Below are positions 13,023-21,274 of a stretch of DNA of 64,000 nt, one piece after another; within the stretch, counting starts at the first letter, position 1, and the number at the start of each line of letters is the position of its first letter. The stretch spans positions 5,518,001 through 5,582,000 of the forward strand of contig NZ_CP049919.1 of the NCBI RefSeq assembly GCF_015624425.1, read 5' to 3'. Below the pieces are notes generated by a model. It made no database searches, was not told the origin of the DNA, and was given only the letters and a program-made list of their open reading frames with translations. This DNA comes from Roseateles sp. DAIF2 (lineage in GTDB: Bacteria; Pseudomonadota; Gammaproteobacteria; Burkholderiales; Burkholderiaceae_C). The position numbers and the translations under genes are program-made.

Positions 13023-15967
13023 GATGATGATGATCCGGCAGCCTGCTTCAGGGCCTGCAGCGCGCGCAGCGCCGCCTCGAAGTCGAACTGGTCCAGCGCC
13101 TCGGCCAGCGCGGCGCAGCGCGCCTGGCCCAGATGCTGCTGCAGCTCGGCGAAGGCGGCATCGTCCAGCTCGCCATGCTGCAGCGCGCGCTCCAGCCGGT
13201 CCAGCGAGGCCGGGGCCACGGGTGGCATGGCCTCCAGCGGCGCGGGCGCCGAGGCCGGCCCCGCGGCCGCCTGCTCGGCGATCGCGGCCAGCACCTCGCG
13301 CAGCGCGCCGGCCAGGGCCTCGCCCAGCGCGGACAGTTCCGGCTCCTGCCGCCCCTGGCGCAGCGCCTCCTCCAGCGGCAGGGTCGCCGCCAGCAGGCGC
13401 GGCAGCGCCAGGCTGCCGGCCACGCCGCGCCAGCGGTGCACCAGCGCGCGCGCCTCCAGCCATTCGCGCGCATGCAGCAGGGCCAGCAGGCGCGCGGCGC
13501 CGTCGCGCTGCTCGACCGCGAAGCGGCGCAGCGCGCGCTGCCAGGCGCCGGCACTGCCCCACAGCTGCAGGCCCTGCTCGCAGTCGATGTCGACCAGCTC
13601 TTGCTGCGCCGAGGGCATCGCCAGCGCTGCGCCGGACGCCGCCCCCGGGCTCAGGCCCAGCACCCGCGCCAGCTCGGCGCGCAGCCGCGCCGGCTCCACC
13701 GGCTTGGCCGCGAAGCCGTCCATGCCGGCGGCCAGCGCGGCCTGGCGGTCCTCCTCCAGCACGCTGGCGGTCAGCGCGATGATCGGCGTGCGCGGCCGTG
13801 CCTCGCTCAGCTCGAACTTGCGGATGCGCCGGGTCGCGCCCAGGCCGTCCAGCTCGGGCATGTGCACATCCATCAGCACCGCGTCGAACTCCTCCTCGCC
13901 GAAGGCCTGCAGCGCCTGCAGCCCGTCGCCGACCAGGCGCACACGATGGCCGTCGCGGCCCAGCAGCAGCTGCATCAGCTCGCCGTTCTGCGCCACATCG
14001 TCGGCCACCAGCAGGCGCAGCGGCGGCAGCGTGGTCGCCGCATCGGGCGTCTCGACCACGGCGGCCACCGGCGCGCCGGGCGGCAGCGGCAGATGCACAT
14101 GGAAGCAGCTGCCCGCGCCGATCTGGCTCTCGACCCGGATGCGCCCGCCCATGCGCTCGACCAGCTGGCGCGAGATCGTCGTGCCCAGGCCGGTGCCGCC
14201 GAAGCGCCGCGTGGTCGAGGCGTCGGCCTGCGCGAAGGCGTCGAAGATGCGCTCCAGCCGGTCCGGCGCGATGCCGATGCCGGTGTCGATCACGGCCAGA
14301 TGCACCGCCCCATCGGCCGCGTCGATGCGCAGGCGCAGCGTGACGGAGCCCCGCTCGGTGAACTTGATCGCATTGCCGACCAGGTTCACCAGCACCTGCT
14401 GCACGCGCAGCGCATCGCCCTGGAAGAACTGCGGCGCCTCGGCCGGATAGTCCAGGCGCAGCTCCAGGCCCTTGCGTTCGGCGGCCAGGCGCAGCGAGGC
14501 CAGGGTCTGCTCGCAGACCGCGCGCAGCGAGAAGTCGCGCCGCTCCAGCTCGACCGCGCCCTTGTCGAGCTTGGCGGTGTCCAGGATGTCGTTCAGCAGG
14601 CCCAGCAGCGAGCGCGCCGAGCCACGCACCGTGTTCAGGTGCTTGCGCTGGCTCTCGCTCAGGGTGGTATCCAGCAGCAGCTCGGTGAAGCCCAGCACCG
14701 CGTTCATCGGCGTGCGGATCTCGTGGCTCATATTGGCCAGGAAGGCGCTCTTGGCCGCGGCCGCGGCCTCGGCGCGGCCCTTGGCCTCCTGCAGGTCCAG
14801 CTGCAGGCGCTTGGCCTCGCTGATGTCGAGGATCACGCCGTCGATCAGGCCCAGCGCGCCGCTCTCGTCGCGCACGCCGCGGCCGGTCTCGGAGACCCAG
14901 CGCTCCACGCCCTCGCGGGTGTGCAGCCGGTACTCCAGCTTGTAGGGTTCGTCGGCCGCCAGCGCGCGCGTCACCTCGGCATTGACACGCTCGCGGTCCT
15001 CGAGATGGATCAGCGGCGCGAAGCTGGCGCGCCCGGCCAGGAAGTCCTGCGCCGGCCAGCCGGTCAGGGTCTGCACCGAATCGCTGATCAGCAGCATGCT
15101 CCAGTCGGCATCGATGCGGCAGCGGAAGTTCACGCCGGGGCTGTTGTCGATCAGGCTGCGGTATTGCTGCTCGCTGTCGCGCAGGCGCCGGTTCAGGCGC
15201 CGGTAGCTCAGCAGGCCATGGGTGCCGGCGGTCAGCAGGCTGATCGCCAGGGTCACCAGGGTCACGCCCAGCGCCAGCGCGCCGTTGCTGCCCAGCACGG
15301 TGTCGCAGACTTCGTCGGAGCTGCCGATGAAGCGCGCCGCGCCCATCGCGGTGTAGTGCATGCCCGAGATCGCGCCGCCCATCACCAGGCCGCCCAGCAG
15401 CACGGTCCACAGCCGGCCCAGCCGCCCTTCCAGCCCGAAGCGGATCCACAGCGCCAGCATCGCCAGCAGCACCGCGACGACGATGCTGGCCGCGAACCAC
15501 AGCGGGTCGTAGCGCAGCTCGGCATTGAGCTCCATCGCCGCCATGCCGATGTAATGCATCGAGCCGATGCCGGCACCGACCAGCACCCCGCCCATCACCC
15601 ATTGCCAGCGCCCCAGCCGGCCCTGCGACAGCAGCGCCAGCGCGACCCAGGAGGCCAGCAGCGCCGGCAGCGCCGACAGCAGGGTCAGCCCGGTGTCGAA
15701 GCGCACGCCGGCGCAGAGCTGGAAGGCCAGCATGCCGATGAAATGCATGGACCAGACGCCGCCGCCCATCGCCGCGGCACCGCTGGCCAGGATCGCGTGG
15801 CGCTGGGCGCGGCCTTCGGCGCGCTTGGCCATGCCGGCCATCTGCAGCGCCAGCGCCGAGGTCAGCGCGGCCACCCCCACCGACAGGGCCACCAGCCAGG
15901 GCTGGTGGCTGCCGACCAGCAGCAGGGTCGGCGCGCCATCGCGGAAAAGGAAGAACTCGTTCAGCAT
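13019..15967 (-). CDS. MHYT-domain hybrid sensor histidine kinase
   Basis: The 982-residue protein has seven membrane helices in the first 255 residues, with three MHYT repeats: SMHFIGM near 74, SMHYIGM near 136 and GMHYTAM near 203. Their histidines and methionines are thought to bind copper and sense a gas such as O2, CO or NO. After that come a PAS domain (about 262-388), HisKA with H415 in ANMSHEIRTP, an ATPase domain (N box LVGNAIKF, G boxes DTGIGIAP and GGTGLG), a receiver with D700, and an Hpt-like domain (candidate H844). ATG 15967 was chosen because it starts just before the first membrane helix. It is coupled to the HD-GYP gene. A (TCA)4 run at its 3' end encodes SSSS. Confidence 0.9.
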   Translation of the reverse strand: MLNEFFLFRDGAPTLLLVGSHQPWLVALSVGVAALTSALALQMAGMAKRAEGRAQRHAILASGAAAMGGGVWSMHFIGMLAFQLCAGVRFDTGLTLLSALPALLASWVALALLSQGRLGRWQWVMGGVLVGAGIGSMHYIGMAAMELNAELRYDPLWFAASIVVAVLLAMLALWIRFGLEGRLGRLWTVLLGGLVMGGAISGMHYTAMGAARFIGSSDEVCDTVLGSNGALALGVTLVTLAISLLTAGTHGLLSYRRLNRRLRDSEQQYRSLIDNSPGVNFRCRIDADWSMLLISDSVQTLTGWPAQDFLAGRASFAPLIHLEDRERVNAEVTRALAADEPYKLEYRLHTREGVERWVSETGRGVRDESGALGLIDGVILDISEAKRLQLDLQEAKGRAEAAAAAKSAFLANMSHEIRTPMNAVLGFTELLLDTTLSESQRKHLNTVRGSARSLLGLLNDILDTAKLDKGAVELERRDFSLRAVCEQTLASLRLAAERKGLELRLDYPAEAPQFFQGDALRVQQVLVNLVGNAIKFTERGSVTLRLRIDAADGAVHLAVIDTGIGIAPDRLERIFDAFAQADASTTRRFGGTGLGTTISRQLVERMGGRIRVESQIGAGSCFHVHLPLPPGAPVAAVVETPDAATTLPPLRLLVADDVAQNGELMQLLLGRDGHRVRLVGDGLQALQAFGEEEFDAVLMDVHMPELDGLGATRRIRKFELSEARPRTPIIALTASVLEEDRQAALAAGMDGFAAKPVEPARLRAELARVLGLSPGAASGAALAMPSAQQELVDIDCEQGLQLWGSAGAWQRALRRFAVEQRDGAARLLALLHAREWLEARALVHRWRGVAGSLALPRLLAATLPLEEALRQGRQEPELSALGEALAGALREVLAAIAEQAAAGPASAPAPLEAMPPVAPASLDRLERALQHGELDDAAFAELQQHLGQARCAALAEALDQFDFEAALRALQALKQAAGSSSS

Positions 15968-16062
15968 CGCGGCAGCGGCAAGATCAGGGTTTATGCGGAG
16001 CTCCCGATCTTGACGGCTTCGCGCCCGGGACGCTCGGCACAAATGCGCGGTCCCGGCCCGCC

Positions 16063-16087
16063 AATAAAAAACCCGGCCGAGGCCGGG
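16063..16087 (-). terminator. Intrinsic terminator of the metNIQ operon
   Basis: On the minus strand a GC stem CCCGGCC-TC-GGCCGGG is followed at once by TTTTTTATT. It lies about 40 bases past the metQ stop. Stem, short loop and T-run make this the clearest factor-independent terminator in the window. Confidence 0.9.
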
Positions 16088-16125
16088 CGGTTGGCGCACC
16101 TGGGTGCGACGCGGGAACGCGCGGC

Positions 16126-16902
16126 TTAGAACGCCGGCACGACCGCGCCGTTGTACTTGCCTTCGATGAACTTCTTCACCTCGGCGCTGTTCAGCGCGGC
16201 GGCCAGCTTCTTCAGCGCGTCGGCATCCTTGTTGTCCGGGCGGGCCACCAGCCAGTTGGCATAGGGCGAGCGGGCATCCTCGATCGCCAGCGCGTTCTTC
16301 ACCGGGTTCAGCTTGGCTTCCAGCGCGTAGTTGGTGTTGATCAGGGCCAGGTCCACCTGCGGCAGGATGCGCGGCAGGGTGGCGGCCTCGATCTCGCGGA
16401 ACTTCAGCTTCTTCGGGTTGTCGGCGATGTCCTTGGGCGTGGCCAGGATGTTGTCGGTGCTCTTCAGCTTGATCACGCCGGCGCGGTCCAGCAGCAGCAG
16501 CGCGCGGCCGGCATTGCTGGGGTCGTTCGGGATCGCGACGGTGCCGCCGCTAGGCAGCTCGGTCAGGGCCTTGTGCTTGCTGGAATAGGCGCCGAAGGGC
16601 TCCACATGCACCGCGGTCACGGCCACCAGATTGGTACCCTTGCCCTTGTTGAACTCGCCCAGATAGGGCTTGTGCTGGAAGAAGTTAGCGTCCAGGCGCT
16701 TCTCGGCCACCTGCACATTGGGCTGCACGTAGTCGGTGAACACCTTCACGTCCAGCTCCACGCCCTGCTTGGCGAGCTGGGGCTTCACGAATTCCAGGAT
16801 CTCGGCATGCGGCACCGCGGTGGCGGCCACCGTGATCTTCTGGGCGGCGGCCAGGCCGCTGAGGGCCAGGGCGGCCAGGGCAACTGCAATCTTTGTCTTC
16901 AT
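16126..16902 (-). CDS. metQ: Methionine ABC importer, substrate-binding protein
   Basis: This 258-residue NlpA-family protein has a signal peptide ending LSGLAAA and the MetQ core: ATAVPHAEILEFVKPQLAKQ, DYVQPNVQVAEKRLDANFFQ, and VAIPNDPSNAGRALLLL. It binds D- and L-methionine in the periplasm and hands them to MetI. Unlike E. coli MetQ, it has no lipobox cysteine, so it should be a free periplasmic protein. It is the last gene of the operon, 56 bases after metI, and is followed by a strong terminator. Confidence 0.93.
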   Translation of the reverse strand: MKTKIAVALAALALSGLAAAQKITVAATAVPHAEILEFVKPQLAKQGVELDVKVFTDYVQPNVQVAEKRLDANFFQHKPYLGEFNKGKGTNLVAVTAVHVEPFGAYSSKHKALTELPSGGTVAIPNDPSNAGRALLLLDRAGVIKLKSTDNILATPKDIADNPKKLKFREIEAATLPRILPQVDLALINTNYALEAKLNPVKNALAIEDARSPYANWLVARPDNKDADALKKLAAALNSAEVKKFIEGKYNGAVVPAF

Positions 16903-16958
16903 CGGGTCAACTCCTCACTAGGTACAACGAAAAAGAAACGGGGGGTAGCGAAGTCTCG

Positions 16959-17624
16959 TCAGCGGCGCGTGTAGCGGCGCACCAGCCAGTCGCCCAGCAT
17001 CTGCAGCAGCTGCACCAGCAGCAGCAGCAGTGCGACGGTCACGACCATCACCTCGGTCTGGAAGCGCTGGTAGCCGAAGCGGATCGCCAGGTCGCCCAGG
17101 CCGCCGCCGCCGATCACGCCGGACATCGCGGTGTAGCCGACCAGGGTGATCGCGGTGACGGTGATCGCCGACAGGATGGCCGGCCGCGCCTCGGGCAGCA
17201 GGGCCTGCCAGACGATCTGGCGCGTGCTGGCGCCCATCGCCAGGCCGGCCTCGACGATGCCGCGGTCCACGCCGCGCAGCGCGCCCTCGACCAGGCGGGC
17301 GAAGAAGGGGGTCGCCCCCACCACCAGCGGCGGGATCGCGCCGGCCACGCCCAGCGACGTGCCGGCCACCAGCAAGGTGAAGGGGATCAGCACGATCAAC
17401 AGGATCACGAAGGGCAGCGAGCGCAGCACGTTCACCACCAGCGACAAGAGCGCGTAAAAGCGCGGCGCCGCCAGCAGCTGGCCGCGGTCGAACAGGAACA
17501 GCGCGACGCCCAGCGGCAGCCCCAGCAGCACGGTGAACAGCAGCGAGCCCGCCAGCATCAGCAGGGTGTCCCAGGAGGCCAGGCCGATCTCGGCCCAGTC
17601 GATAGCATTCAACAAGGCATCCAT
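16959..17624 (-). CDS. metI: Methionine ABC importer, permease
   Basis: The 221-residue protein has five membrane segments and the permease coupling loop EAGLAMGASTRQIVWQALLPEA at about residues 125-146, the EAA motif that docks on MetN. Length and order match MetI of E. coli (217). The start codon overlaps the metN stop by one base (TGATG), so it is translated from the same mRNA by coupling. Confidence 0.93.
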   Translation of the reverse strand: MDALLNAIDWAEIGLASWDTLLMLAGSLLFTVLLGLPLGVALFLFDRGQLLAAPRFYALLSLVVNVLRSLPFVILLIVLIPFTLLVAGTSLGVAGAIPPLVVGATPFFARLVEGALRGVDRGIVEAGLAMGASTRQIVWQALLPEARPAILSAITVTAITLVGYTAMSGVIGGGGLGDLAIRFGYQRFQTEVMVVTVALLLLLVQLLQMLGDWLVRRYTRR

Positions 17625-18634
17625 CAGCGCTGCACCTCCACGCGCACGCCGCGCGCTTCCAACAGGGCCTGGGCCGCGGCCAGGTCGCCGCCGGAGACCG
17701 AGATGGTCAGCTGGCCATAGGGCTCCTGCTTGATGCGGTCGATGCGGCCCGACAGGATGCCGAAGTCCAGCCCGGTGCGGCGCGCCACCTCGCCCAGCAG
17801 CGGCTCGTAGGTGCGCTCGCCGCGGAAGGTCAGCTGCACGATGCGGCCCGGCACATGGGAGAAATCGTCCAGCTGCTGGCCCTCGTCCACATGCTCGGCC
17901 TCCAGCACGAAGCGCCGCGTCACCGGATGGCGCGGGTGCAGGAAGACCTCGGCCACCGGGCCCTGCTCGGCGATCAGGCCGCCGTCCAGCACCGCGACGC
18001 GGTCGCAGACGCGCCGCACCACGTCCATCTCATGCGTGATCAGCACGATGGTCAGGCCCAGCTCGCGGTTGATCTCGGCCAGCAGGTCCAGGATCGAGCG
18101 GGTGGTCTCGGGGTCCAGCGCGCTGGTGGCCTCGTCGCACAGCAGCACGCGCGGCTCGGTGGCCAGCGCGCGGGCGATGCCGACGCGCTGCTTCTGCCCG
18201 CCGGAGAGCTGGGCCGGGTATTTGTGCGCCTGGTCGGCCAGGCCGACGCGGGCCAGCAGCGCCGCCACGCGCGGCGCGATCTCGGCCGGCGCGCGGCCGG
18301 CGATCTTCAGCGGCCAGGCCACGTTCTCGGCCACGGTCTTGCTCGACAGCAGGTTGAAGTGCTGGAAGATCATGCCGATGCGCTGACGCGCGGCGCGCAG
18401 GCCCGCCTCGTCCAGCGCCAGCAGGTCCTGGCCGGCCACCGCGACGCGGCCGCTGTCGGGCCGCTCCAGCAGGTTGATCACGCGCAGCAGGGTGCTCTTG
18501 CCGGCGCCCGAGGCGCCGATGATGCCGAACACCTCGCCGGCTTCGACGCTCAGGCTCAGGCCGCGCAGCGCCGGCACCTGGCCCGCGCCGGCGGCCATTG
18601 GGTAGGACTTGTGGACTTCTTGGAGTTCTATCAC
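17624..18634 (-). CDS. metN: Methionine ABC importer, ATP-binding protein
   Basis: The 336-residue ATPase has Walker [10 protein letters not shown] near residue 40, the Q loop in [10 protein letters not shown], the signature LSGGQKQR, Walker [13 protein letters not shown], and the switch ITHEMDVV. The last 75 residues form the NIL domain that binds methionine and shuts the transporter down when the cell is replete. The start is GTG 18634. No Shine-Dalgarno sequence precedes it; instead a 7-bp hairpin ends about 12 bases upstream. The promoter lies in the 263 bases shared with the divergent gene at 18898. Confidence 0.93.
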   Translation of the reverse strand: MIELQEVHKSYPMAAGAGQVPALRGLSLSVEAGEVFGIIGASGAGKSTLLRVINLLERPDSGRVAVAGQDLLALDEAGLRAARQRIGMIFQHFNLLSSKTVAENVAWPLKIAGRAPAEIAPRVAALLARVGLADQAHKYPAQLSGGQKQRVGIARALATEPRVLLCDEATSALDPETTRSILDLLAEINRELGLTIVLITHEMDVVRRVCDRVAVLDGGLIAEQGPVAEVFLHPRHPVTRRFVLEAEHVDEGQQLDDFSHVPGRIVQLTFRGERTYEPLLGEVARRTGLDFGILSGRIDRIKQEPYGQLTISVSGGDLAAAQALLEARGVRVEVQR

Positions 18635-18645
18635 CGGGAAAGGGC

Positions 18646-18664
18646 GGCGGGCTGGTGGCCCGCC
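18646..18664 (-). promoter_or_regulatory. Hairpin in the metN leader
   Basis: A perfect 7-bp inverted repeat (GGCGGGC / GCCCGCC, 5-base loop) lies 12 bases before the GTG start of metN in the transcribed leader. The expected ribosome-binding sequence is absent at that place. The hairpin could control entry of ribosomes, but no known SAM or methionine riboswitch fold was recognised around it. Confidence 0.4.
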
Positions 18665-18897
18665 TTGGAATCAGCCCGCAATCCTAGTGGAAACCCCTAA
18701 ACCTTCGGAAGAACCGAATGGTCATAAGCAAATTCACCCGAAGGTGATCCACAGCGCCAGTCTGCCAGCCCCCTCTGCTGCACGGCGGACAACCCCGTTC
18801 AGAGGGATTCGGATCGCAACGCAGGCATGGAAGCATGTCTGCGCGCGCGCCCCCGCCGGCACAGCAGCCTCCAAGAATCGCTCCACCAACCAAGCAG

Positions 18898-19902
18898 ATG
18901 CCCAAAAAAGCAACGACGCTCATGTTCCTTGCGGTAGCCCTGAGCGCTATCGCGCTCGCTGCATTCAGCTTCTGGCCGGAGCCGAGCAGCCCTCCGGCCC
19001 TGAATGAGCAAGCCCGCTCGCAAAGCCAAGTCGCACCGCCGATATCCACTGCCAAGCACTCGGAGGGGAGCACTCATTCCGCACCTCAACGCCCGCGTCA
19101 CGACAGGAGCGCAACGCCGAGCAGCGAGTGGCGCGCCGACGCCTCGGTCATGTCGCCCACAGTCCGGGTCGGCTCGGAGGGTTTCGCGCCGCACATCCAG
19201 GCGGCCCTAGACTCGGGTACCGGGGCCCTTGCTTACCAGGCCGTGAAGCAGCTGGACCAATGCAAAAACGTTGCCGGCTACATCGAGAGCGCGCGCAGGT
19301 ACGCCACACAGACACCGGGGCTCGAGCCCAGGAAGGCACAGATCACAATGGACTACGCGCAAGAGCTGGAGGCGGTGCAGCGACGTTGCCAGACCGTCAC
19401 GCCACAGATCGAGGCCCTGCGAACGCCCTTGCTGCTGAAGGCCATGCAGAGCGGCGAATTCGGTGCCGCTGCCCAGTTTGTGGAAAGCGCCTCACGCGAG
19501 CAACTCCTTGAGGCCGGGAGGCCGGAGCTGGTATTGCATGCGCTGCGCACTGACGCCATGCAGGGCGATGCGCCGGCCATGAAGATCCTGGCCAAGCGCA
19601 AACTGCCCTATGAGGTGCCCGCGCCACTTCAGCGTCCCAGCGAACTTGCGGCGCTACAGATCGAAGAGCGCTGGCTCCGAGGACCCGAGGTTTCGGCCCT
19701 CAATGCTGCGGCCATGAAGGAACTTGCCAAATGGATCAATCCGGCCCTGCTGGGCGACTGGACCTTCTTTTCGGATGCCCAGGACCAGACCACAAGGCGA
19801 CTCGCGCAGCTGCAATCGCCGGAAGGCGGGCTGAATGCACAGGAGCGTGCGCTGGCGGCCGAGATGCTGGCCGCCCACGAGCGCCAGCAAGCTCGGCCTT
19901 GA
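18898..19902 (+). CDS. Unknown membrane-anchored protein in an accessory insert
   Basis: The 334-residue product from ATG 18898 has one N-terminal membrane helix (TLMFLAVALSAIALAAFSFW), then a Pro/Ser-rich linker to about residue 95, then an all-helical domain of about 230 residues with two cysteines (QLDQCKNV, QRRCQTV). A further in-frame ATG at 18835 would add 21 Pro-rich residues. I do not recognise the family. The large domain would face the periplasm. Codon use is less GC-biased than in the neighbours, and it sits alone between the metNIQ operon and a lipoprotein gene, which suggests transfer. Confidence 0.65.
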   Translation: MPKKATTLMFLAVALSAIALAAFSFWPEPSSPPALNEQARSQSQVAPPISTAKHSEGSTHSAPQRPRHDRSATPSSEWRADASVMSPTVRVGSEGFAPHIQAALDSGTGALAYQAVKQLDQCKNVAGYIESARRYATQTPGLEPRKAQITMDYAQELEAVQRRCQTVTPQIEALRTPLLLKAMQSGEFGAAAQFVESASREQLLEAGRPELVLHALRTDAMQGDAPAMKILAKRKLPYEVPAPLQRPSELAALQIEERWLRGPEVSALNAAAMKELAKWINPALLGDWTFFSDAQDQTTRRLAQLQSPEGGLNAQERALAAEMLAAHERQQARP

Positions 19903-19903
19903 A

Positions 19904-20464
19904 TCAGAAGCGCAGATTCGGCAGATCCCGCAGCATGATCTCGGTCGTCGCGCGGATCGCGCCCTCGTTGGCCAGCTTCAGGCGCTCGGGCTGGGAGACG
20001 ATGGCCTCGCTGAATTCGGCCTTGTAGGCGGCGCGCACGCTGCGCTGGTAGAGCAGCGCGCCGCTGGTCTTCTCAACCAGGGTGTAATGCACGGTGGCGG
20101 CCACCGTCGTGTTCAACGACAGCAGCGGCTGCACCAGACTGACCAGCTGCGCCTTCAGCTCGTAGCGCGCCTCCTGCGGCGTCATCGCCCACAGGCCCAC
20201 CGCGCGCAGCGAATCCTCCAGCGCATGCTCCAGCGCCAGGTCGCTGATCTTGGAACCCCACAGCCGGCCGGTCTCGGCCCCGCCGGCCGCCGGCGCCAGC
20301 CCGACCTGGCCGCGCAACGGCGCCGGCATGAAGCCGCGCAGCTGCAGCGCATCGCCCGGCTTGACGCTCATGTACAGCGATTGCGAGGGCGTGCCGCAGC
20401 CGGCCAGCAGGCCGGCCGAGCAGAGCAGCAGGGCGGAGAGCAGCGCGCGCGCGGGAGCTTTCAT
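19904..20464 (-). CDS. Putative lipoprotein (YajG-like size and layout)
   Basis: The 186-residue protein has a lipoprotein signal, SALLLCSAGLLAGC, with lipid cysteine C23. The mature domain has the layout of small outer-membrane lipoproteins that assemble from a strand-helix core (DLALEHALEDSLRAVGLW, then ARYELKAQLVSLVQPLL and VHYTLVEKTSGALLYQRSV). The function is not known. Its start overlaps the stop of the nitrilase-family gene by 4 bases, so the two are coupled. Confidence 0.78.
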   Translation of the reverse strand: MKAPARALLSALLLCSAGLLAGCGTPSQSLYMSVKPGDALQLRGFMPAPLRGQVGLAPAAGGAETGRLWGSKISDLALEHALEDSLRAVGLWAMTPQEARYELKAQLVSLVQPLLSLNTTVAATVHYTLVEKTSGALLYQRSVRAAYKAEFSEAIVSQPERLKLANEGAIRATTEIMLRDLPNLRF

Positions 20465-21264
20465 AGACGTCGGTGTTGCAGGGCCGGCAGCTGCTGGCGC
20501 ACCTGGGCCAGCCGGGCGGCATCCACCTCGGCCGTCACCAGGCCCTCGCCCTCCGGCAGGCAGGCGAGCACCTCGCCCCAGGGGTCGACGATCATCGTGT
20601 GGCCCCAGGTGCGGCGTCCATTCTCATGGAGCCCACCCTGGGCCGGTGCGATGAGATAGGCGATGTTTTCGACCGCTCGTGCGCGCAGCAGCAGCTCCCA
20701 ATGGGCCTGGCCGGTGGTGTGGGTGAAGGCCGCCGGCACGCTGATCAGGTCCAGCGGCGCCGGCGCGCCCATCGCGCGGTACAGCTCCGGAAAGCGCAGG
20801 TCGTAGCAGACCGACAGGCCGATGCGCAGCCCGCCGGCCTCGGCCACCACCGGCGTCTCGCCGGCCTCCAGCACGCGCGCCTCGTCGTAGCGCTCGCGGC
20901 CGTTGTCGTAGCAAAAGAGATGCAGCTTGTCGTAGCGCGCGGCCAGCCTGCCGTCCGGTCCATGCACCAGGCAGCTGTTGCGCACCCGCAGCGGGTCCGG
21001 CGTCGCCAGCGGCAGGGTGCCGCCGATGATCCACAGCTTGAGATCGCGCGCCGCCTCGGCCAGCATGCGCTGGATCGGCCCCTCGCCCAGGCGCTCGGCC
21101 AGCGCCAGCTTGTCGGTATCGCGCTGGCCCATCAGGCAGAAGTACTCGGGCAGCGCGGCCAGCTGCGCGCCCTCGGCCGCGGCCTGCTCCAGCCAGTGGC
21201 GCGCCCGCGCCAGGTTGCGGCCCATGTCGGGGCTGGACACCATCTGGATCGCGGCGATCTTCAT
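20461..21264 (-). CDS. Carbon-nitrogen hydrolase (nitrilase superfamily, Nit1/NIT2-like)
   Basis: The 267-residue enzyme carries the full Glu-Lys-Cys triad: E40 in ALPEYF, K113 in RYDKLHLF, and C153 in SVCYDLRFPELY. This pattern fits the omega-amidase/Nit family, which clears deaminated glutathione or alpha-ketoglutaramate. The closing strand MIVDPWGEVLA is also typical. It is cytoplasmic. It lies between yhdP (10-base gap) and the lipoprotein gene and appears to be co-transcribed with them, an arrangement I believe is common in this group. Confidence 0.9.
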   Translation of the reverse strand: MKIAAIQMVSSPDMGRNLARARHWLEQAAAEGAQLAALPEYFCLMGQRDTDKLALAERLGEGPIQRMLAEAARDLKLWIIGGTLPLATPDPLRVRNSCLVHGPDGRLAARYDKLHLFCYDNGRERYDEARVLEAGETPVVAEAGGLRIGLSVCYDLRFPELYRAMGAPAPLDLISVPAAFTHTTGQAHWELLLRARAVENIAYLIAPAQGGLHENGRRTWGHTMIVDPWGEVLACLPEGEGLVTAEVDAARLAQVRQQLPALQHRRL

Positions 21265-21274
21265 CGGGGAACTC

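Noticed and set aside
13019..13034. (TCA)4 tract as a phase-variation site
   Set aside because: Gain or loss of units changes only a Ser run and keeps the frame, so on/off switching is not expected.
12967..13782. Long Pro/Arg/Ala-rich plus-strand frame
   Set aside because: It is the mirror of the hybrid kinase gene. Low-complexity Arg/Pro/Ala text is what GC-rich coding DNA gives on its other strand.
15968..16062. N-terminal extension of the MHYT kinase to 16099
   Set aside because: The extension lacks family similarity and would read through the metQ terminator region. ATG 15967 starts right at the first membrane helix.
18680..18750. Possible MetR-like half-site upstream of metN (TGAATTTGCTTA)
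   Set aside because: The second half differs too much from TTCA, so it was not called a binding site.
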